A stretch of 55,916 nucleotides of DNA from Zygnema circumcarinatum (Eukaryota; Streptophyta; Zygnematophyceae; Zygnematales; Zygnemataceae), in NCBI GenBank assembly GCA_037447605.1, contig CM074821.1, forward strand, positions 1,108,548 through 1,164,463, given 5' to 3'. Position 1 is the stretch's first letter. Each line of letters begins with the position of its first letter. A model generated the notes under the pieces. The model was given only the letters and a program-made list of their open reading frames with translations. It made no database searches and had not been told where the DNA came from. This document shows, in pieces, positions 54,226-55,916 of this stretch. The position numbers were made by a program, and so were the translations under genes.

Positions 54226-55916
54226 AAGAAGTGGAGAAGAGCGAGCGCCTCTTACGGCGGCACGTGTCGGGAGAATAGGTGAGTTTTGCGTAAGCCCGTT
54301 GTAGCACAAGATAAGTGGGGTTAAAAGGAGATTGTTGAGCTAGTTGTATGATGTACGGCCACTGGCCCCGCGTTGAAACTGATGAAGGGTTGGGTTGGTG
54401 TTGTGGGTCCGCCAAGCAAAGATAGAGCCGGGGATCCCGGATTCGTGAGGTAATGTACAAGCAGTCGAAGACGTAGGGGATCCCGGCGATGTTCCTAACG
54501 GGCCGCTGGACTGGATAAGCAAGAAAGGGCCCTTCCTCGCCTCTTTCTCCGCTCTCCTCGCTATTCTTCTTAGCTAGGCTTCTAGTTATCATCGGTCATT
54601 AGGAGGAATGTAAGGCGTGATAGCACAAGATGGTAGCTTCTGGCATAGTGACGCCATGGAAAACAGACTCAACTTAGATAAAGGTGGTATTTTGAAACTT
54701 CACCCCCAGCCAGCGCCAAGTTGGCTGGGGATTGTCATTATAATGAAAGCGTCTTCTCACTTGAGATCTTTGTCTGGCTGGGCTGAATGGGATGTCTAAA
54801 TGCTATCAGCAAGAAGACTCTTTCTTTCTCTCTCTCTCTCTATGCCATGGAACTCTCTCTCTCTCTCTCACTTAGCATCTGTTGCTGTAACTGAAGAGGA
54901 AGAAAAGAAGAAGAACAAGACAACAAACCACACAGCAAATACAAATACTAAGCCCAGCACTAAAAGACAAACTTGCATCACTGACATCCCATCTACTTAT
55001 CACTGACAGTAGATCCTGAGTCTTAGTAGGGACAGTCTCTGATTGGCCAACTGCCCACTGAGAGGCCTGACTGACTACGTGGAGACTTCTGATAGGTCAA
55101 CAAACGACAATCGGCGGCATTATGCGGCGCTTCCGAGTGCGCCTTGCTGGATGGTGTGCTGTTCCGTGGGCCGCCAACACATGGCGCCGCCTTTGCGCAT
55201 TCTCCGTCGGCAACTCCTGGATTATGCCGGTCCGTGACACTGAATATGAATATGTCAAGTACAACTGAACGGACGCGGATCCGTCGAGCGCAGCTCCGTT
55301 ATGCTACATCTGTAGCACATGCCGGGGGGGGGGGAAACAAGCGCACGCCCCTGCGGGCGCAATGAAGAAGAGACAAGGGGCAGGGGAGGAGACAAGGATG
55401 ACGTGGACGGGGGCCGCGTTAGGCGAGTCGGTGGCCGTGTGGAGAAGCTTCCGCGTACATTCGGCAATGGGGAGTATCGGAAGGACCGGAGGTGGAGGAG
55501 GGAGTAAGACAAATTCAAAATCGAAAGGTACGGCAGACTGGAAAATGGTGGCGAAGTGGACAAAAAGTGGCGGGAATTAGAAATAGACCAATGAGGAGTC
55601 GTCATGGCAGGAGGGGTACGGAGGAGGCCGCGCTGTTGGTCGCAAACGGTCAGCCATCGCGGGGGGGAGGAACCGCTTACGTGGCGGCGCGAATGTCGAT
55701 CCAATGTGAACGCCAGCGCCGGGCGTTTCCACTAGAGTCAGGGCCTTCCGAAACGACGGCCCAACCTGGGATCTCCGACGGACCGACACAGATGAAGGGG
55801 CCCAACCACGGAAAAGCCCGTTGAGTCGGTTTGGCGAGATTCCTGAGCCAAATGAGCTGACGTGGCGCGACCTGATTGGGCGGGAGAGAAACGCGTCGGC
55901 GCCTCCCAAAGTCGGT
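54226..55916. other. Intergenic at window edge, no gene recognised
   Basis: A minus-strand frame of 130 codons (54592-54200) starts MITRSLAKKNSEESG but matches no family I recognise. CTGATTGG boxes occur near 55039 and 55872 and ACGTGG near 55080 and 55400, so a promoter of a gene beyond the edge is possible. Small (CT)n runs lie at 54826-54870. Confidence 0.4.

Noticed and set aside
54200-54592. Minus-strand frame MITRSLAKKNSEESG as a retrotransposon gag
   Set aside because: The N terminus is vaguely gag-like, but there is no zinc knuckle, no polyprotein and no LTR pair in the window.

Overview
This window reads as nuclear DNA of a green plant or streptophyte alga. The protein genes have plant-type homologues (a plant alternative oxidase, a NUA/TPR nuclear-pore protein, a plant-type EamA transporter, mitochondrial uL13, eIF6, SDHAF1), split by many short GT-AG introns. 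The DNA between them is full of CT/GA microsatellites, minisatellites, palindromic repeats and degenerate telomere-like repeats. I cannot name the species. A repeat-rich early-diverging lineage such as a charophyte or bryophyte is only a guess. A 10-N assembly gap lies at 40658-40667.

Layout. 1-8.7 kb: a complete SDHAF1 gene, then repeat-rich DNA with a perfect 22-bp hairpin, a 5S-rRNA-derived pseudogene, a 24-bp minisatellite, a TA-flanked MITE and one weak three-exon gene candidate. 8.77-27.68 kb, minus strand: one large NUA/TPR gene that I could thread through 42 exons in unbroken phase (about 2408 residues). 28.4-30 kb, plus strand: a small two-exon gene divergent from NUA and a small membrane-protein candidate. 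32.0-35.2 kb, plus: alternative oxidase with promoter motifs and seven exons (392 residues). 36.5-39.9 kb, minus: EamA-type transporter, seven exons, whose last exon runs into a tandem repeat. 42.1-43.9 kb, minus: membrane-anchored GT4-type glycosyltransferase, two exons. 44.4-46.0 kb, minus: mitochondrial ribosomal protein uL13. 46.4-47.2 kb: an 853-bp GA tract. 48.6-50.9 kb, plus: eIF6, seven exons, 244 residues. 51.2-54.2 kb: dense palindromic and minisatellite arrays. 54.2-55.9 kb: no gene recognised.

The genes are unrelated housekeeping or stress genes and do not form a pathway, although three are mitochondrial (SDHAF1, AOX, uL13m) and two are linked to the ribosome (uL13m, eIF6). The most unusual structure is a family of palindromes with the core GGTTG-S-CAACC on both sides of eIF6. 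Downstream of the gene they recur every 42 bp, mixed with a 27-bp alternating minisatellite. The AOX carries Ser in place of the usual regulatory CysI, and the transporter's C-terminal coding unit is repeated through its 3' flank. Exon coordinates were read by eye and checked by reading-frame phase; no alignment or expression data were available.
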